Below, one piece after another: positions 1 through 8,948 of a stretch of DNA of 41,536 nt. The position numbers and the translations under genes were made by a program. The DNA lies in NCBI RefSeq assembly GCF_004799445.1, contig NZ_SSNA01000219.1, positions 1-41,536 on the forward strand. The letters run 5' to 3'. Every line of letters starts with the position of its first letter. Within the stretch, counting starts at the first letter, position 1. The notes under the pieces are model-generated. The model did no database searches. It saw only the letters and a list, made by a program, of their open reading frames with translations, and was not told the DNA's origin. Source of the stretch: Bradyrhizobium sp. (GTDB taxonomy: Bacteria > Pseudomonadota > Alphaproteobacteria > Rhizobiales > Xanthobacteraceae).

Positions 1-153
1 AACCTGGCATCGGACCTTGTCGAAAAACGCGAGCGGATTGATGAGGCGAACGGCATTTTCTTGCTCGCGGGGCGTGGGAAGTTTCGGATATCGTCAAGCA
101 GCGCCCAGCTGTATTTGGCCGCGCGAAAAGATGCTTCCAGGAATATTGTGTAA
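1..153 (+). CDS. possible C-terminal end of an upstream gene (partial)
   Basis: The first frame is open from the window edge to a TAA at 151-153, giving about 50 residues that end in ARKDASRNIV. The third codon position is only moderately GC-rich, so coding status is uncertain, and no family is recognisable from so short a piece. The rest of the stretch up to 359 shows no convincing gene. A frame at 17-304 is open but has poor composition and no ribosome binding site. Confidence 0.25.
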   Translation, partial: NLASDLVEKRERIDEANGIFLLAGRGKFRISSSSAQLYLAARKDASRNIV

Positions 154-359
154 TACCAATTGGTTATACTGGCTCTTGGATCGATCGCCGGCGCCCGCCA
201 TTCGAGGCCGGGCCGCCGTAAATTTGGCCGCATTTGGCAGCGCTTTTGGTCGTCTCGTCGCTGCGGTTCGCGGCATATGCAATCTGAATAGTCTGCCCCG
301 GTGATGCCCTGTGCTAGTCGGGTTGGAATTCTCTGCCTGCAGAATAATAAAGGAAAACG

Positions 360-611
360 ATGCGTAAATTTTTCTTGGTAGTCACCCTGCTGTCGCTGTC
401 GGCCCCGACCGGTGCCATCGCCGAGCCAACGCCGCAGCAGCAGCAGCGTAGCGGCACACCGGAGGAGCAAAAGGCCTGTGCTCACGATGTCCAAAAATTT
501 TGTCGTCCCGTCATGAATGATGACGACCTGACCGTTCTGGCCTGCCTTCAGCAAGTTCGCCCCAAATTGACCGTGGCCTGCAATAAGGTTCTGGTCGACC
601 ACGGGCAATAA
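360..611 (+). CDS. small secreted cysteine-rich repeat protein
   Basis: This 83-residue protein has an N-terminal signal peptide (MRKFFLVVTLLSLSAPTGAIA, cleavage likely near residue 21) followed by a Gln-rich linker and one module with four cysteines (CAHDVQKFC, then ACLQQ and ACNK). The spacing resembles the eukaryotic-type cysteine-rich repeat (PF00839-like) seen in many small exported proteins of Bradyrhizobium. AAAGGAAA stands about 5 nt before the ATG and supports the start. It is probably periplasmic. Its function is unknown. It lies 182 bp upstream of hpnC on the same strand, but I see no evidence that it takes part in hopanoid synthesis. Confidence 0.75.
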   Translation: MRKFFLVVTLLSLSAPTGAIAEPTPQQQQRSGTPEEQKACAHDVQKFCRPVMNDDDLTVLACLQQVRPKLTVACNKVLVDHGQ

Positions 612-691
612 GCGCGTTCAGCCAGCCGCCGCCGGGCCGTTATCGGCCTAGCTCGGAGGCGAACTCAATCTGCGGGAGATCGCGGATGGCA

Positions 692-720
692 TTGGTTTTG
701 GTGTCGTATTCCCCTATATG
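692..720 (+). promoter_or_regulatory. candidate sigma-70-type promoter of the hpnC operon
   Basis: TTGGTT (692-697) and TATATG (715-720) are separated by 17 nt and lie about 73 nt before the preferred hpnC start at 794. The site falls inside the longer open frame that begins at 686, which is one reason to prefer the later start. The match is imperfect. Confidence 0.3.
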
Positions 721-793
721 GGGTCTGCGATCCCTACGCATGCGCGAGACCCAAGGTGCATGCTATGCCCATGAGAATGTAGCAAGTTTTTTG

Positions 794-1672
794 ATGACCA
801 CCGCGAGCGAATTGCGATCCGGCAAGACTCACCGCGACGAAAATTTTCCGGTCGCGTCGTGGATCATCCACCCGCGCCATCGGGGATTGATCCTCGCGTT
901 CTACAATTTTGTGCGAACCGCCGACGACGTCGCGGATCACGCTACGCTCGGTGGGCACGAAAAGCTGGCCTATCTCGATCTGCTTGAAGCCGAGCTGCTG
1001 GGCCGCGGTGATAGCCAGCCCGAGGCGGTCAATCTGCGACGTGCGCTGGCCGAGCGCTCGATGCCGCCGCGCCATGCCCTCGATGTGCTGATCGCCTTTC
1101 GGATGGATGTGACCAAGCTTCGTTACGAGACATGGGATGAAGTGATCCACTATTGCCGATACTCGGCGATGCCGGTCGGCAGGTTCATGCTCGACGTCCA
1201 CGGCGAGAGCACGTCGACCTGGGCTGCATCGGATGCACTCTGCGCCGGTCTGCAGATCAACAATCATCTTCAGGACTGTGGCAAGGACTACAGGAATCTC
1301 AATCGCGTCTATCTTCCGCGCGACGCGCTCGCCGCCGCCGGGGCCTCGGTGGAGTCGCTCGGGGCCGCCCGCGCGCCGCCGCCACTGCTGCAATGCCTGC
1401 ATGCGCTGGCGGCCAGGACCGAGATTCTGCTCGACGAAAGCAAATCGCTCAGCGCCGAAGTGAAGGACCTCAGGCTGGGGCTTGAGATCTCCGTGATCGA
1501 GGCCTTCGCCGACAAGATCGTCGGTCTTCTGAAAGTGCGCGATCCCCTGAGCGAGAAGGTGCATCTCGGTCCAGCCGAACTGCTCGCCTACAGCCTCGGC
1601 GGAATGGTCAGCGAGTTGACCCGGCGGGCGATCGGACGTCGGCCCGTTTCAAAACCGGCGGCCGGCGCATGA
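794..1672 (+). CDS. hpnC: hydroxysqualene synthase HpnC
   Basis: HpnC is a squalene/phytoene synthase-family enzyme. In the three-gene bacterial route it converts presqualene diphosphate to hydroxysqualene. Both Asp-rich motifs are present: DDVAD at residues 44-48 and DCGKD at 161-165. The frame is open from 686, but I place the start at ATG 794 because the protein then begins MTTASELRSGKTHRDENFPV, as expected for the family, and has a normal length (292 residues). Its stop overlaps the start of hpnD by ATGA at 1669-1672, so the two are translationally coupled. It is the first gene of the hpnCDE-shc-hpnG operon. Confidence 0.93.
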   Translation: MTTASELRSGKTHRDENFPVASWIIHPRHRGLILAFYNFVRTADDVADHATLGGHEKLAYLDLLEAELLGRGDSQPEAVNLRRALAERSMPPRHALDVLIAFRMDVTKLRYETWDEVIHYCRYSAMPVGRFMLDVHGESTSTWAASDALCAGLQINNHLQDCGKDYRNLNRVYLPRDALAAAGASVESLGAARAPPPLLQCLHALAARTEILLDESKSLSAEVKDLRLGLEISVIEAFADKIVGLLKVRDPLSEKVHLGPAELLAYSLGGMVSELTRRAIGRRPVSKPAAGA

Positions 1673-2508
1673 CGCTTGAGACGGCGGAAGCCCATGCGAG
1701 TTACGGGACATCGGCGTCGGGCAGTTCGTTCTACGCGGCGATGCGGATTCTCCCGCACGCGCAGCGCGAGGCGATGTTTCAGATCTACAGTTTTTGCCGG
1801 CAGGTCGACGACATCGCCGATTCCGACGGCCCGCGGCCGGAACGGCTGGCGGCGCTGCAACGATGGCGTGACGATATCGACGCGCTGTATCAGGGCCATC
1901 CGCCGGCCCGGTTGCGGGACTATGCTTCGTCGGTTCAAAGCTTCGGCCTGCAACGCGAGGATTTTCTGGCCATCGTTGACGGCATGGAAATGGACGTGCC
2001 GCAGGACATCCGTGCGCCCGACCTCGCGACGCTCGATCTGTATTGTGACCGCGTCGCCAGCGCGGTCGGACGGCTGTCGGTGCGGGTGTTCGGTCTGGCG
2101 CAAGACGATGGAATCGACCTCGCGCATCATCTCGGCCGTGCCCTGCAGTTGACAAATATCCTGCGCGACATCGACGAAGACGCCGCCATCGGCCGGCTTT
2201 ATCTGCCGCGCGAGGGGTTGCTGCATGCGGGCATCACCTCGACCGATCCGCTCAAGGTCATCTCCGACCCGGCGCTGCCGAAGGTATGTGCGCCGCTGGT
2301 GGCGCGGGCGCGCGCGCATTTCGAGAAAGCGGATGAAGTCATGGGCCGCAATCCGCGGCGCGTGGTGCGCGCGCCAAGGATCATGTCGAAATATTATCGC
2401 GCAATTCTGGAATTGCTCGTCGCTAGAGGGTTCGCTGTACCGCGCAATCCGGTTCGTCTCAACAAGCTGGCCCGCATGGCCATCCTTCTTCGCTACGGCT
2501 TCATCTGA
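1669..2508 (+). CDS. hpnD: presqualene diphosphate synthase HpnD
   Basis: This 279-residue protein is a squalene/phytoene synthase-family enzyme that condenses two farnesyl diphosphates to presqualene diphosphate, the first committed step. The substrate-Mg motifs are DDIAD at residues 47-51 and DIDED at 167-171, the second within TNILRDIDEDAAIGRLYLPRE. It starts inside the hpnC stop (ATGA) and its own stop overlaps the hpnE start (TGATG at 2506-2510). Such overlaps are expected where HpnC, HpnD and HpnE are made together. The length is typical for the family. Confidence 0.95.
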   Translation: MTLETAEAHASYGTSASGSSFYAAMRILPHAQREAMFQIYSFCRQVDDIADSDGPRPERLAALQRWRDDIDALYQGHPPARLRDYASSVQSFGLQREDFLAIVDGMEMDVPQDIRAPDLATLDLYCDRVASAVGRLSVRVFGLAQDDGIDLAHHLGRALQLTNILRDIDEDAAIGRLYLPREGLLHAGITSTDPLKVISDPALPKVCAPLVARARAHFEKADEVMGRNPRRVVRAPRIMSKYYRAILELLVARGFAVPRNPVRLNKLARMAILLRYGFI

Positions 2509-3761
2509 TGCAAAAGATTGTCCACATCATCGGCGCTGGAATTTCGGGCCTTTCGGCAGCCATCCGGCTGGCGAACGCGAATTACAGGGTGAATCTCCAC
2601 GAAGCCACGCAGCAGGCCGGCGGTCGCTGCCGGTCATATTTCGACGCGGCCACCAACCTGACCATCGACAACGGCAATCACCTTTTGCTCTCGGGCAACC
2701 GCCATGCGGTGGCTTACGCAAGGTCGATCGGCACCGAGGCCGGGCTGGTGGGACCGAAACGCGCCCAGTTTCCCTTCGTCGACCTGACCACCGGACAGCG
2801 TTGGCAGCTCGATCTGGGAGAGCGCCGGCTGCCGCTGTGGGTGTTCGATGAGGCTCGCCGGGTGCCTGACACCGGCCTGCGTGATTATCTGGCGCTGATG
2901 CCGCTGATTTGGGCAGCGCAAAGCAAACGGGTCGCGGATGCAATCCCCTGTGAGGGAACGCTGTATCAGCGGCTGGTACAGCCGCTGCTGCTGGCGGCGC
3001 TGAACGTCGACCCGCCCGAGGGATCCGCAGGCCTTGCCGGCGCCGTTGTGCGGGAAACCTTGCTGGCGGGCGGCCAGGCTTGCCGGCCGCTGATCGCGCG
3101 CGACGGCTTGAGCGCGGTTCTGGTCGAACCCGCGATCAAGCTGTTGCGGGACAAGGGCGCCAGCATCCAGTTCGGCCATGAGCTGCGCGAATTCTCGCTT
3201 TCGGCAGGTCGCGTTGGCGAACTGAAATTCGGCACCGACACCGTCACCGTCGCGCCCGATGATGCAGTGATCATGGCGGTTCCGCCGCGCCCGGCCGCGT
3301 CGCTGCTGCCGGGCCTCAAGACCCCGACCAAATTCCGGGCGATCGTCAATGCCCATTTCCGCTTCGATCCGCCGAAGGACATGCCCCCGCTGATCGGGCT
3401 CGTCGGGGGACTGGTGGAATGGCTGTTTGCGTTCCCGCAACGCCTGTCGGTCACCATCAGCAATGGCGACCGGCTGGTGGATATGCCGCGCGAGGAACTC
3501 GCGCAGGCGATCTGGCGGGATATCTGCAAGGCCGGGGGCGTGCAGGGCGAACTGCCGCCCTGGCAGATCGTGCGCGAGCGCCGCGCCACGTTCGAGGCCA
3601 CGCCGGAACAAAATGCGCTTCGGCCGGGCGCGGTCACGGACTGGAAAAATCTGTTTCTCGCCGGCGACTGGACTGATACGGGGTTGCCGGCAACCATCGA
3701 AGGGTCGGTGCGGTCGGGTAACCGCGCCGCCGATCTGGCCCTCGCCATGCGGCAGGCCTGA
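2508..3761 (+). CDS. hpnE: hydroxysqualene dehydroxylase HpnE (squalene-associated FAD-dependent desaturase)
   Basis: This 417-residue flavoprotein of the amine oxidase/phytoene desaturase superfamily removes the hydroxyl of hydroxysqualene to yield squalene. The N-terminal dinucleotide-binding motif is GAGISGLSAA (from residue 9), followed by an acidic residue in LHEATQQAGGRC. The C-terminal FAD motif is LFLAGDWTDTGLPATIEGS. Its start overlaps the hpnD stop, and 55 bp separate it from shc. It most likely acts at the cytoplasmic face of the inner membrane, passing squalene to the cyclase. Confidence 0.94.
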   Translation: MQKIVHIIGAGISGLSAAIRLANANYRVNLHEATQQAGGRCRSYFDAATNLTIDNGNHLLLSGNRHAVAYARSIGTEAGLVGPKRAQFPFVDLTTGQRWQLDLGERRLPLWVFDEARRVPDTGLRDYLALMPLIWAAQSKRVADAIPCEGTLYQRLVQPLLLAALNVDPPEGSAGLAGAVVRETLLAGGQACRPLIARDGLSAVLVEPAIKLLRDKGASIQFGHELREFSLSAGRVGELKFGTDTVTVAPDDAVIMAVPPRPAASLLPGLKTPTKFRAIVNAHFRFDPPKDMPPLIGLVGGLVEWLFAFPQRLSVTISNGDRLVDMPREELAQAIWRDICKAGGVQGELPPWQIVRERRATFEATPEQNALRPGAVTDWKNLFLAGDWTDTGLPATIEGSVRSGNRAADLALAMRQA

Positions 3762-3816
3762 TCGGATGGTAGGCCAGACCCAGGCTTTCGGTGAGACCGG
3801 ACGGATAAGGGCGGGG

Positions 3817-5793
3817 ATGTCGGACCAGATGCATTCCGGAAATAGCCCAGGTGGAAGCGAGATCGATGGCGCCCTGGGGGCGAGTATCGGATCGGCGACG
3901 CGTGCGTTGCTCGGCTACCGGCAACCCGACGGACATTGGGTGTTCGAACTGGAAGCCGATTGCACCATCCCGGCGGAATATGTGCTGCTTCGTCACTATC
4001 TGGGCGAGCCGGTCGACCGCGTGCTGGAAGCCAAGATCGCAAATTACCTGCGCCGGGTTCAGGGCGCCCATGGCGGCTGGCCGCTGGTGCATGATGGCGA
4101 TTTCGAGATGAGCGCCAGCGTGAAAGCCTATTTCGCGCTGAAGATGATCGGCGATTCCGCGGACGCGCCGCACATGGTCCGTGCGCGCGAGGCGATCCGG
4201 TCGCGCGGTGGCGCCATCCACAGCAACGTTTTCACGCGCTTCATGCTGGCCATGTTCGGGGTGACGACGTGGCGCTGCGTGCCGGTGCTGCCGGTCGAGA
4301 TCATGTTGTTGCCGATGTGGTCGCCATTTCATCTCAACAAGATTTCCTACTGGGCGCGAACCACGATCGTGCCGCTGATGGTCTTGGCGGCATTGAAACC
4401 GCGCGCCAAGAACGTCAGCGGCGTGGGCATCGATGAGCTGTTCCTGCAGGATCCGCGCTCGATCGGCATGACGGCCAAGGCGCCGCATCAGAGCTGGGGC
4501 TGGTTCTTGCTGTTTCGCGGACTGGATAGCGTGTTGCGGACGATCGAGCCGCTGTTTCCGAAGAAGCTGCGCGCGCGCGCGATCGATGCCGCGATCGCCT
4601 TCATCGAGGAACGGCTGAACGGCGAAGATGGGTTGGGTGCGATCTACCCGCCAATGGCCAATGCCGTGATGATGTACGAGGTGCTCGGCAAGCCGGCGGA
4701 TTATCCGCCCCGCGCGGTCACGCGAAAGGGGCTCGACAAGCTTCTGGTGATCGGCGAGCACGAGGCCTATTGCCAGCCCTGCGTTTCGCCGGTGTGGGAC
4801 ACCTCGCTGACCTGTCATGCCCTGATCGAAGCCGGCGGCGAGGAGGCATTGCCGCCGGCCAAACAGGGTCTGGATTGGCTGGTGCCCAAGCAGGTGCTGG
4901 ACGTCAAGGGCGACTGGGCCGTGAAGCGTCCGGAGGTTCGCCCCGGCGGGTGGGCGTTCCAGTACAACAACGCCTACTACCCCGACCTCGACGACACCGC
5001 GGTCGTCGTCATGGCGATGGATCGCGCGCGTCGTTCCGCGCCAAATCCCGCCTACGATGCCGCGATCGCCCGCGGCCGCGAATGGATTGAGGGGATGCAG
5101 AGCCGCGACGGCGGCTGGGCCGCCTTCGACGTCAATAATCTCGAATATTATCTCAACAACATCCCGTTCTCGGATCACGGCGCGCTGCTCGACCCTCCGA
5201 CCGAGGATGTCACGGCCCGCTGCATCTCGATGCTGGCTCAACTCGGGGAGACCGCGCAAAGCAGCAAGGCGGTTGCGGACGGGATAGATTATCTGCGCCG
5301 GACCCAGCTGGCGGAGGGGTCGTGGTACGGCCGTTGGGGGCTGAACTACATTTATGGCACCTGGTCGGCGCTGTGCGCGCTTAACGCCGCCGGGATGGAT
5401 CACCAGGACCCGGCGATCCGCAAGGCCGTGGACTGGCTGGTGTCGATCCAGAACAAGGATGGCGGCTGGGGCGAGGAAGCCACCAGCTACCGGCTGGACT
5501 ACCGGGGATTCGAGGGCGCCCCCACCACGGCCTCGCAAACGGCATGGGCCTTGCTTGGTCTGATGGCGGCGGGCGAGGTTGGGCACCCGGCGGTTGCCCG
5601 CGGCGTGGAGTACCTAATAGCCACACAGACCGAAAAAGGACTGTGGGACGAGCCGAACTACACGGCGACGGGCTTTCCTCGGGTATTTTATCTGCGCTAT
5701 CATGGCTATCCGAAGTTCTTTCCGCTCTGGGCGTTGGCGCGGTACCGGAATCTAAGGATCACCAACAGCAGGGTGGTAGGGGTCGGAATGTGA
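3817..5793 (+). CDS. shc: squalene-hopene cyclase (Shc/HpnF)
   Basis: Shc cyclises squalene to hopene and hopanol at the inner membrane, making the pentacyclic core of all hopanoids. The catalytic DXDD motif is DLDD at residues 390-393 (PDLDDTAVVV). Several QW-type repeats are visible, for example QSRDGGWAAF, QNKDGGWGEE and GSWYGRWGLNYIYGTW. The frame is open far upstream, and ATG 3766 is possible. I choose ATG 3817 because AAGGGCGGG precedes it at good distance and the protein is then 658 residues, the usual size in Bradyrhizobium. The last codon (ATG) and stop overlap the GTG start of hpnG. Confidence 0.95.
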   Translation: MSDQMHSGNSPGGSEIDGALGASIGSATRALLGYRQPDGHWVFELEADCTIPAEYVLLRHYLGEPVDRVLEAKIANYLRRVQGAHGGWPLVHDGDFEMSASVKAYFALKMIGDSADAPHMVRAREAIRSRGGAIHSNVFTRFMLAMFGVTTWRCVPVLPVEIMLLPMWSPFHLNKISYWARTTIVPLMVLAALKPRAKNVSGVGIDELFLQDPRSIGMTAKAPHQSWGWFLLFRGLDSVLRTIEPLFPKKLRARAIDAAIAFIEERLNGEDGLGAIYPPMANAVMMYEVLGKPADYPPRAVTRKGLDKLLVIGEHEAYCQPCVSPVWDTSLTCHALIEAGGEEALPPAKQGLDWLVPKQVLDVKGDWAVKRPEVRPGGWAFQYNNAYYPDLDDTAVVVMAMDRARRSAPNPAYDAAIARGREWIEGMQSRDGGWAAFDVNNLEYYLNNIPFSDHGALLDPPTEDVTARCISMLAQLGETAQSSKAVADGIDYLRRTQLAEGSWYGRWGLNYIYGTWSALCALNAAGMDHQDPAIRKAVDWLVSIQNKDGGWGEEATSYRLDYRGFEGAPTTASQTAWALLGLMAAGEVGHPAVARGVEYLIATQTEKGLWDEPNYTATGFPRVFYLRYHGYPKFFPLWALARYRNLRITNSRVVGVGM

Positions 5794-6524
5794 AATTGGG
5801 GGCGGGGGACGGCACGTCCGGGGGCAATCGAATTGACCCGCGGCCGGTATTGATTGTGACTGGTCTGGTGCAGGAGGCCCGCATTGCGGCCGGGCCGGGC
5901 ATGACCGTTATCTGCAGCAGTAGCGATCCGCAGCAATTGCGGGCGCTGCTTACGGTCTTCGATCCCACGACGATCAGGGGCGTGATCAGCTTCGGCGTGG
6001 CCGGCGGACTGGATCCCTCGTTGAAATCCGGCGACATCGTGGTGGCGACGGAAGTGCTGGCCGGCGACGCCCGCTGGCTGGCCGGTCTGGCGCTGAACGA
6101 AGACCTGATCGCCAGCGTCGCGCTCGGCCGCCGACGCATCGTCAGGGGCCGTCTTGCGGGGGCGGAGCAGGTGGTCTCGGCCCGGCACGTCAAGGCCGCG
6201 CTGCACTCGCAGACGGGGGCTGCCGCCGTCGACATGGAAAGCCATATCGCCGCCGCCTACGCCGCCGAAGCCGGCCTTCCGTTTGCGGCCTTGCGCGTCA
6301 TCAGCGACCCCGCTAGCCGGGCCTTGCCCGCGCTGGCGATGGCCGCGATCAAGCCGAACGGCGACATCGATCTGCGCAAGGTTCTGCGCGGGGTTGCGCG
6401 CAATCCGACGACGCTGCGCGCGCTGGTCTCGACCGGAATCGATTTCAATCGCGCGCTGCGCAGCCTACGCGGCTGTCGAGGCTTTCTGCTGGGCGGCGAG
6501 GGCCTCGTCGCGGCGGATATCTGA
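5790..6524 (+). CDS. hpnG: adenosylhopane nucleosidase/phosphorylase HpnG
   Basis: HpnG belongs to the MTA/SAH nucleosidase (purine phosphorylase) fold and removes adenine from adenosylhopane to give ribosylhopane. Family features include FGVAGGLDPSLKSGDIVVAT and the active-site segment AAAVDMESHIAAAYA. The start is GTG 5790, overlapping the shc stop and preceded by GGTAGGGG. This gives 244 residues; an upstream in-frame ATG would lie deep inside shc. Its 3' end overlaps the 3' end of convergent hpnH by 60 bp, so the product of the preceding reaction is encoded on the opposite strand at the same place. Confidence 0.92.
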   Translation: MKLGAGDGTSGGNRIDPRPVLIVTGLVQEARIAAGPGMTVICSSSDPQQLRALLTVFDPTTIRGVISFGVAGGLDPSLKSGDIVVATEVLAGDARWLAGLALNEDLIASVALGRRRIVRGRLAGAEQVVSARHVKAALHSQTGAAAVDMESHIAAAYAAEAGLPFAALRVISDPASRALPALAMAAIKPNGDIDLRKVLRGVARNPTTLRALVSTGIDFNRALRSLRGCRGFLLGGEGLVAADI

Positions 6525-7613
6525 CAGGCGCTTCTGCACCTCCGACGAGAAGATGTACTGCGCCGGCCGCTGGTTTTCGAGGCTGATCTCCGGGGCCATC
6601 GGTCCCGTGGTGCGCACGCCGCGCAGCGCCACCCAGAGCGCCTTGAACGGATTGCCCAGCGCGGCCTCGGCCGCAGTCGGCTCGTAACCGCAATGCGCCA
6701 TGCAGTCGGCGCACTTCTCGTACTTGCCGGTGCCGTAGGTTTCCCAGTCGGTGGTTTCCATCAGCTCCTTGAAGGTCTTGGTGTAGCCTTCGCCGAGCAG
6801 ATAGCAGGGCTTCTGCCAGCCGAAGATATTGCGCGCCGGCATGCCCCAAGGCGTGCATTCGTAGTTCTGATTGCCGGCAAGGAAATCCAGGAACAAGCCG
6901 GAATGCATGAAATTCCACTTCTTGCCCTTGCCGAGCGCGAATACGTCGCGGAACAGCTTCTTGGTCTTGGTGCGGTTGAGGAAGTGCTCCTGGTCCGGCG
7001 CGCGTTCGTAGGCATAGCCTGGCGACATCGAAACGCCGACCCCGAGTTCTGTCGTGAAGTCGAGGAACTTGGCGATGTCCTCGGCGGCATGTCCATCGAA
7101 GATCGTGGCATTGACGTTGACCGTGAATCCCTTCGCCTTGGCGGCCTTGATCGCGGAAACCGCGCGATCGAACACGCCCGTCTGGGAGACCGCCTTGTCG
7201 TGATGGTCCTTCAAGCCGTCGAGATGCACCGAGAAAAACAGATAGGGCGACGGTTCGAACAGATCGAGCTTCTTCTCCAGCAACAGCGCGTTGGTGCATA
7301 GCGACACGAATTTCTTGCGCGCCACCAGACCACGCACGATCTCGCCGATCTCCTTGTGGATCAGCGGCTCGCCGCCGGGGATCGCCACCATCGGCGCGCC
7401 GCATTCATCGGCGGCATCCCAGCATTCCTGCGCCGACATTCGGCGGTTGAGGATCGCGTCGGGATAGTCGATCTTGCCGCAGCCGACGCAAGCGAGGTTG
7501 CAGCGAAACAGCGGCTCGAGCATCAGCACCAGCGGATAACGTTTCCGGCCCAGCAGCTTCTGCTTCATCAGATAGGCGCCGATACGCATTTCCTTGAAGA
7601 ATGGTATTGCCAT
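6465..7613 (-). CDS. hpnH: adenosylhopane synthase HpnH (radical SAM)
   Basis: HpnH is a radical SAM enzyme that attaches the 5'-deoxyadenosyl group of SAM to hopene, the first step of C35 side-chain synthesis. The cluster-binding CX3CX2C motif is CNLACVGC with cysteines at residues 38, 42 and 45. PGGEPLIHKE is the usual radical SAM GGEP segment. The C-terminal half holds a second group of cysteines (CADCMAHCGYEP), as in SPASM-like tails of the family. Length is 382 residues. It follows ispH by 36 bp on the - strand, so the two are probably one transcript that runs into hpnG on the other strand. Confidence 0.94.
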   Translation of the reverse strand: MAIPFFKEMRIGAYLMKQKLLGRKRYPLVLMLEPLFRCNLACVGCGKIDYPDAILNRRMSAQECWDAADECGAPMVAIPGGEPLIHKEIGEIVRGLVARKKFVSLCTNALLLEKKLDLFEPSPYLFFSVHLDGLKDHHDKAVSQTGVFDRAVSAIKAAKAKGFTVNVNATIFDGHAAEDIAKFLDFTTELGVGVSMSPGYAYERAPDQEHFLNRTKTKKLFRDVFALGKGKKWNFMHSGLFLDFLAGNQNYECTPWGMPARNIFGWQKPCYLLGEGYTKTFKELMETTDWETYGTGKYEKCADCMAHCGYEPTAAEAALGNPFKALWVALRGVRTTGPMAPEISLENQRPAQYIFSSEVQKRLSDIRRDEALAAQQKASTAA

Positions 7614-7649
7614 TACAGGTTTCTTTCTGGACTCAAGTAGAGGAGTGGA

Positions 7650-8576
7650 TCAGCCCGCCGCTAGTTCAGCAGGAAGCCGAAATTCGATATTTTCTTCGCG
7701 GCCTGGAAGCACTGACACCGCGACCGGTCCAATGCGCCTCAGGGCCTCGATCACGTCGTCAACAAGTACCTCCGGGGCCGAGGCGCCGGCGGTGATGCCG
7801 ACGGCCTTGGCGTCCTTCAGCCAATCCGGGTTCAACTCGCTGCCATCAGCAATCAGGTAACTCGCAACGCCGACTTCGGTGCCGATTTCGCGCAGCCTGT
7901 TCGAATTGGAACTGTTGTTGGCCCCCACCACCAGGATAACGTCTACCAGCTTGCTAAGGTCCCTTACCGCAGATTGGCGGTTCTGTGTCGCATAGCAGAT
8001 ATCCCGGATGTCCGGGCCCTGGATGTCCGTAAAACGCTGCTGGAGGGCCGCAATGATGTCCTTGGTATCGTCCACGCTGAGGGTGGTCTGGGTGATATAG
8101 GCCACCGGCGTGTCGGCCGGCATCGTCAAAGCCGAGACATCATCGACGTTCTGGACCAGCAGCACGGGGCCGGGGACCTGACCCATGGTTCCCTCGACCT
8201 CCGGGTGGCCGGCATGGCCAATCAGGATAAGCGCCCGGCCCTTCGACATATAGCGCTTGCCCTGGTTGTGCACCTTGGTCACCAGCGGGCAGGTGGCATT
8301 GAGGACCGGCAGGCCGCGCGCCGCGGCCTCTTCCTCCACGCTCCGCGCCACGCCGTGGGCGCTGAAGACCGTAACGGCGTGAGGGGGCACTTCCGAGAGA
8401 TCCTCAACGAAGATGGCGCCTTTGTTCTTCAGGCTCTCGACCACGTATTTATTGTGGACGATCTCATGCCGCACATAGACCGGCGGGCCATATTTTTCGA
8501 GCGCGCGCTCGACAATTTCGATCGCGCGGACGACGCCTGCGCAAAACCCGCGAGGCTGCGCAAGATACACTTCCAT
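7650..8576 (-). CDS. ispH: 4-hydroxy-3-methylbut-2-enyl diphosphate reductase IspH
   Basis: IspH is the last enzyme of the MEP pathway. It reduces HMBPP to IPP and DMAPP with a [4Fe-4S] cluster. The three cluster cysteines are in PRGFCAGV (residue 12), LNATCPLVTK and ICYATQNRQ. The frame can be extended to a TTG at 8594, but the family begins MEVYLAQPRGFCAG, so I use ATG 8576 (308 residues). Placement directly upstream of hpnH suggests that precursor supply is co-expressed with hopanoid elaboration. The start region faces hpnN across a 430-bp gap. Confidence 0.95.
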   Translation of the reverse strand: MEVYLAQPRGFCAGVVRAIEIVERALEKYGPPVYVRHEIVHNKYVVESLKNKGAIFVEDLSEVPPHAVTVFSAHGVARSVEEEAAARGLPVLNATCPLVTKVHNQGKRYMSKGRALILIGHAGHPEVEGTMGQVPGPVLLVQNVDDVSALTMPADTPVAYITQTTLSVDDTKDIIAALQQRFTDIQGPDIRDICYATQNRQSAVRDLSKLVDVILVVGANNSSNSNRLREIGTEVGVASYLIADGSELNPDWLKDAKAVGITAGASAPEVLVDDVIEALRRIGPVAVSVLPGREENIEFRLPAELAAG

Positions 8577-8948
8577 GGGACGCCCGTTACGCAAGTTGCA
8601 CCAACTTCATTCCGTATCTCCGTCTGGCTCGGACAATTGCAATATCCGCACCAACCTCCGTCAATGTGGAGGAGCAGCGCTTTGTGTCAAAAAAACACCG
8701 GCTAGAAAAGGCGGATCGCAAAAGGGTTCTGTCCAGGGCGCAGCTGTTAGGTTGCGCTTTTGGTCGGATTAGGTGCTATATTACCGTAATTCACAAACCG
8801 CAGCCGATGAGCGCTTCGCCTCACTTGTTCGTCACTTCGCGGGCAATCTGCGTAATTGCGCCCCTCCGGCATGGTTTCGGCGTGTTTTGATCTATTTTGG
8901 CATGTTCCTGTAGAAGAAATGCTCAAAAACAACATTAGATTGGACCGC
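8577..8948. other. intergenic region between divergent ispH and hpnN
   Basis: I see no gene here. On the - strand a TTGACA-like -35 (TGTCAA on the + strand, 8685-8690) faces ispH, but no good -10 is visible at 16-18 nt. The short open frames in this stretch have no ribosome binding site and no family resemblance. Confidence 0.5.

Noticed and set aside
17..304. Open frame of 95 codons near the left edge
   Set aside because: No ribosome binding site, poor codon composition and no family resemblance. It overlaps the possible end of an upstream gene.
686..793. Upstream extension of hpnC by 36 residues from ATG 686
   Set aside because: The extension does not resemble the family N-terminus, and a candidate promoter lies inside it.
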